Shown piece after piece: positions 62,689 to 64,000 of a stretch of DNA of 64,000 nucleotides; position 1 is the first letter of the stretch, and the number at the start of each line of letters is the position of its first letter. Source of the stretch: Dirofilaria immitis. Its lineage: Eukaryota > Nematoda > Chromadorea > Rhabditida > Onchocercidae. The notes beneath the pieces were generated by a model. That model was not told the origin of the DNA and searched no databases. It saw only the letters and a program-made list of their open reading frames with translations. Made by a program: the position numbers and the translations under genes. The DNA is taken from contig JAKNDB010000109.1 of the NCBI GenBank assembly GCA_024305405.1, forward strand, positions 620,001 to 684,000, in the 5' to 3' direction.

Positions 62689-64000
62689 AAATGTACGAAA
62701 TTTTTATCCTCCGGTCATTTTTCTAAAATGGCAAATTTTCTTTTTTTTTTCTTTCATCGATAAATTCTCATTGCAGAATTGTTTGTGCTTGATTTGTATT
62801 CATTTATTATTAACATAATAAGAATCATCATTTGAAATCAATCAATAAATGATAGTTAATATAAGTTAATTCATATATGAATCCATGAGTATTTTGTTCG
62901 TTGAAAAAATATGCATACAAACCATCTTACGATCTTCATCATATTTACTTTTAAATATTGTCTTCATTATTCAAATAAGCCGTTGCTAGCTCTTTTTATG
63001 TATCTTTTTTTGCTTTCAAAATTTTGCTCAGTTTCGGCTATAATTTGCAAGATAAAAAAATTTCCATCCTGTACATTATTAACAAATAAAGAAGCTTGAA
63101 CATAGACTGTTGTTTCTACGATAAAAACTCTTCTGAATCTACAAATCATTTTTTGATAAAATTTTTGACACTTTATCATCCAAAGTTGCGATAGATTTTA
63201 TAAGCCAAACATCTGTTCATTATTCAATATGAGAAAATATATAGAATCTGAAAATATTCTTACATAATAGATCTTCTGTAATATCTAAAAAAAAAAAAAG
63301 AGAGAATGAATGTAACAAATTAAGTATCATTATTATTATCATTATCACTATTATTATTATTATCATTATCATTATTATTCTTTTATTACTATTATTATTA
63401 TCGAAATTATTCAATACGAAATTATTCAATACTTCAACATAAACAAGTGCTATCCAAATGTAGTTTTCTGTCGTAGTCATAATATATTTAAGTTTAAAGT
63501 TCAGTCAATGATGCGAAAAAAAATTATTGCGAAATTTTATTTTTTCAGCGATAAACTAAAACATTCCAAAATTCAGCATTACAATCTATGAAAATTAAAT
63601 AATAGAATAGAAACTATCACAGAGTAGTGTTGAACACTAAATAAAGCAAGATGGTGGCTTATTTCTGGTATGGGTTTGTTAAAATATACCCTTACCTCAG
63701 TATTAATTTCCACCTTCATTTTAAAAATTCAAAAGCAGGAACAAAAGATAAAATAAAAAATAAGATAGAGATAATATGTCAGTGACTATAGGATAATATA
63801 TTAATTGACTACATTTAACAGAATAAATACAAAATACAAAGGTGAAAAAATTCGTCAAACTTTTTGATAACCTCAGACAAAGTATAAAATAACTTCCCAG
63901 TAATTTGTATAATATTTATAACTGTAGTAACACCCAATTATTTATGCTACTGTTTCCTCACAAAATAAGATAATTTATTTTAATACCATTTCCATCCTTT
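62689..64000. other. 3' flank, no gene seen
   Basis: AT-rich, with an ATT/ATC microsatellite at about 63,326-63,405. Possible poly(A) signals for the upstream gene are AATAAA at 62,684 (overlapping the stop) and near 63,085. No exon is supported to the window end. Confidence 0.6.

Noticed and set aside
1..64000. tRNA, rRNA, CRISPR or trans-spliced leader genes
   Set aside because: No cloverleaf with a GTTCGAATC-type arm, no conserved rRNA segments, no regularly spaced direct repeats with unique spacers, and no leader RNA sequence that I could recognise.

Overview
The window reads as nuclear DNA of a very AT-rich nematode. Introns are GT-AG and range from under 100 bases to several kb. The proteins are metazoan. 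The histone H2B mRNA hairpin has C as the first loop base, which as I recall is the nematode form. I suspect a clade III (spirurid/filarial-type) genome, but only the general style supports that. No tRNA, rRNA, CRISPR array or bacterial-type operon was seen.

Layout. (1) 1-10,665: low-complexity AT-rich DNA with microsatellites and a less AT-rich island at 3.66-5.65 kb. (2) 10,666-21,962 (+): an NCAM/Fasciclin II-type adhesion receptor with five Ig domains, two FN3 domains, one membrane span and a short tail ending in a PDZ ligand. Each domain is encoded by two exons; the signal-peptide exon was not found. (3) 21,803-28,670: a nested histone palindrome. Two near-identical 2.5 kb inverted arms each carry the same divergent H2A gene, pointing outwards from the centre. 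The 1.9 kb spacer holds an intact H2B gene and a decayed H2B in mirror orientation. The last exon of the adhesion gene lies inside the left arm and is therefore copied as an orphan exon in the right arm. (4) 28,671-32,740: intergenic, with a diverged inverted repeat and a perfect hairpin. (5) 32,741-37,120 (+): a complete Mahogunin/RNF157-type RING E3 ligase, 11 exons. (6) 37,794-42,575 (-), convergent with it: an IGHMBP2/SMUBP-2-like superfamily 1 helicase. (7) 48,869-51,053 (+) and 54,877-62,688 (+): two tyrosine-rich, low-complexity proteins of unknown family; the second may be a hemidesmosome/muscle-attachment type protein of nematodes.

A technical point governs the annotation. At nine places, in four unrelated genes, the reading frame is lost in a short homopolymer and is restored by one extra base of the same kind, after which the splice phases agree. 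The breaks therefore look like uncorrected long-read assembly errors, not pseudogenes.

The genes do not form a functional pathway. Membrane adhesion, chromatin, ubiquitin ligation, RNA/DNA helicase and structural genes are simply neighbours. The biologically notable item is the palindromic H2A-H2B locus, with H2A copies that have lost the histone 3' hairpin while H2B keeps it.
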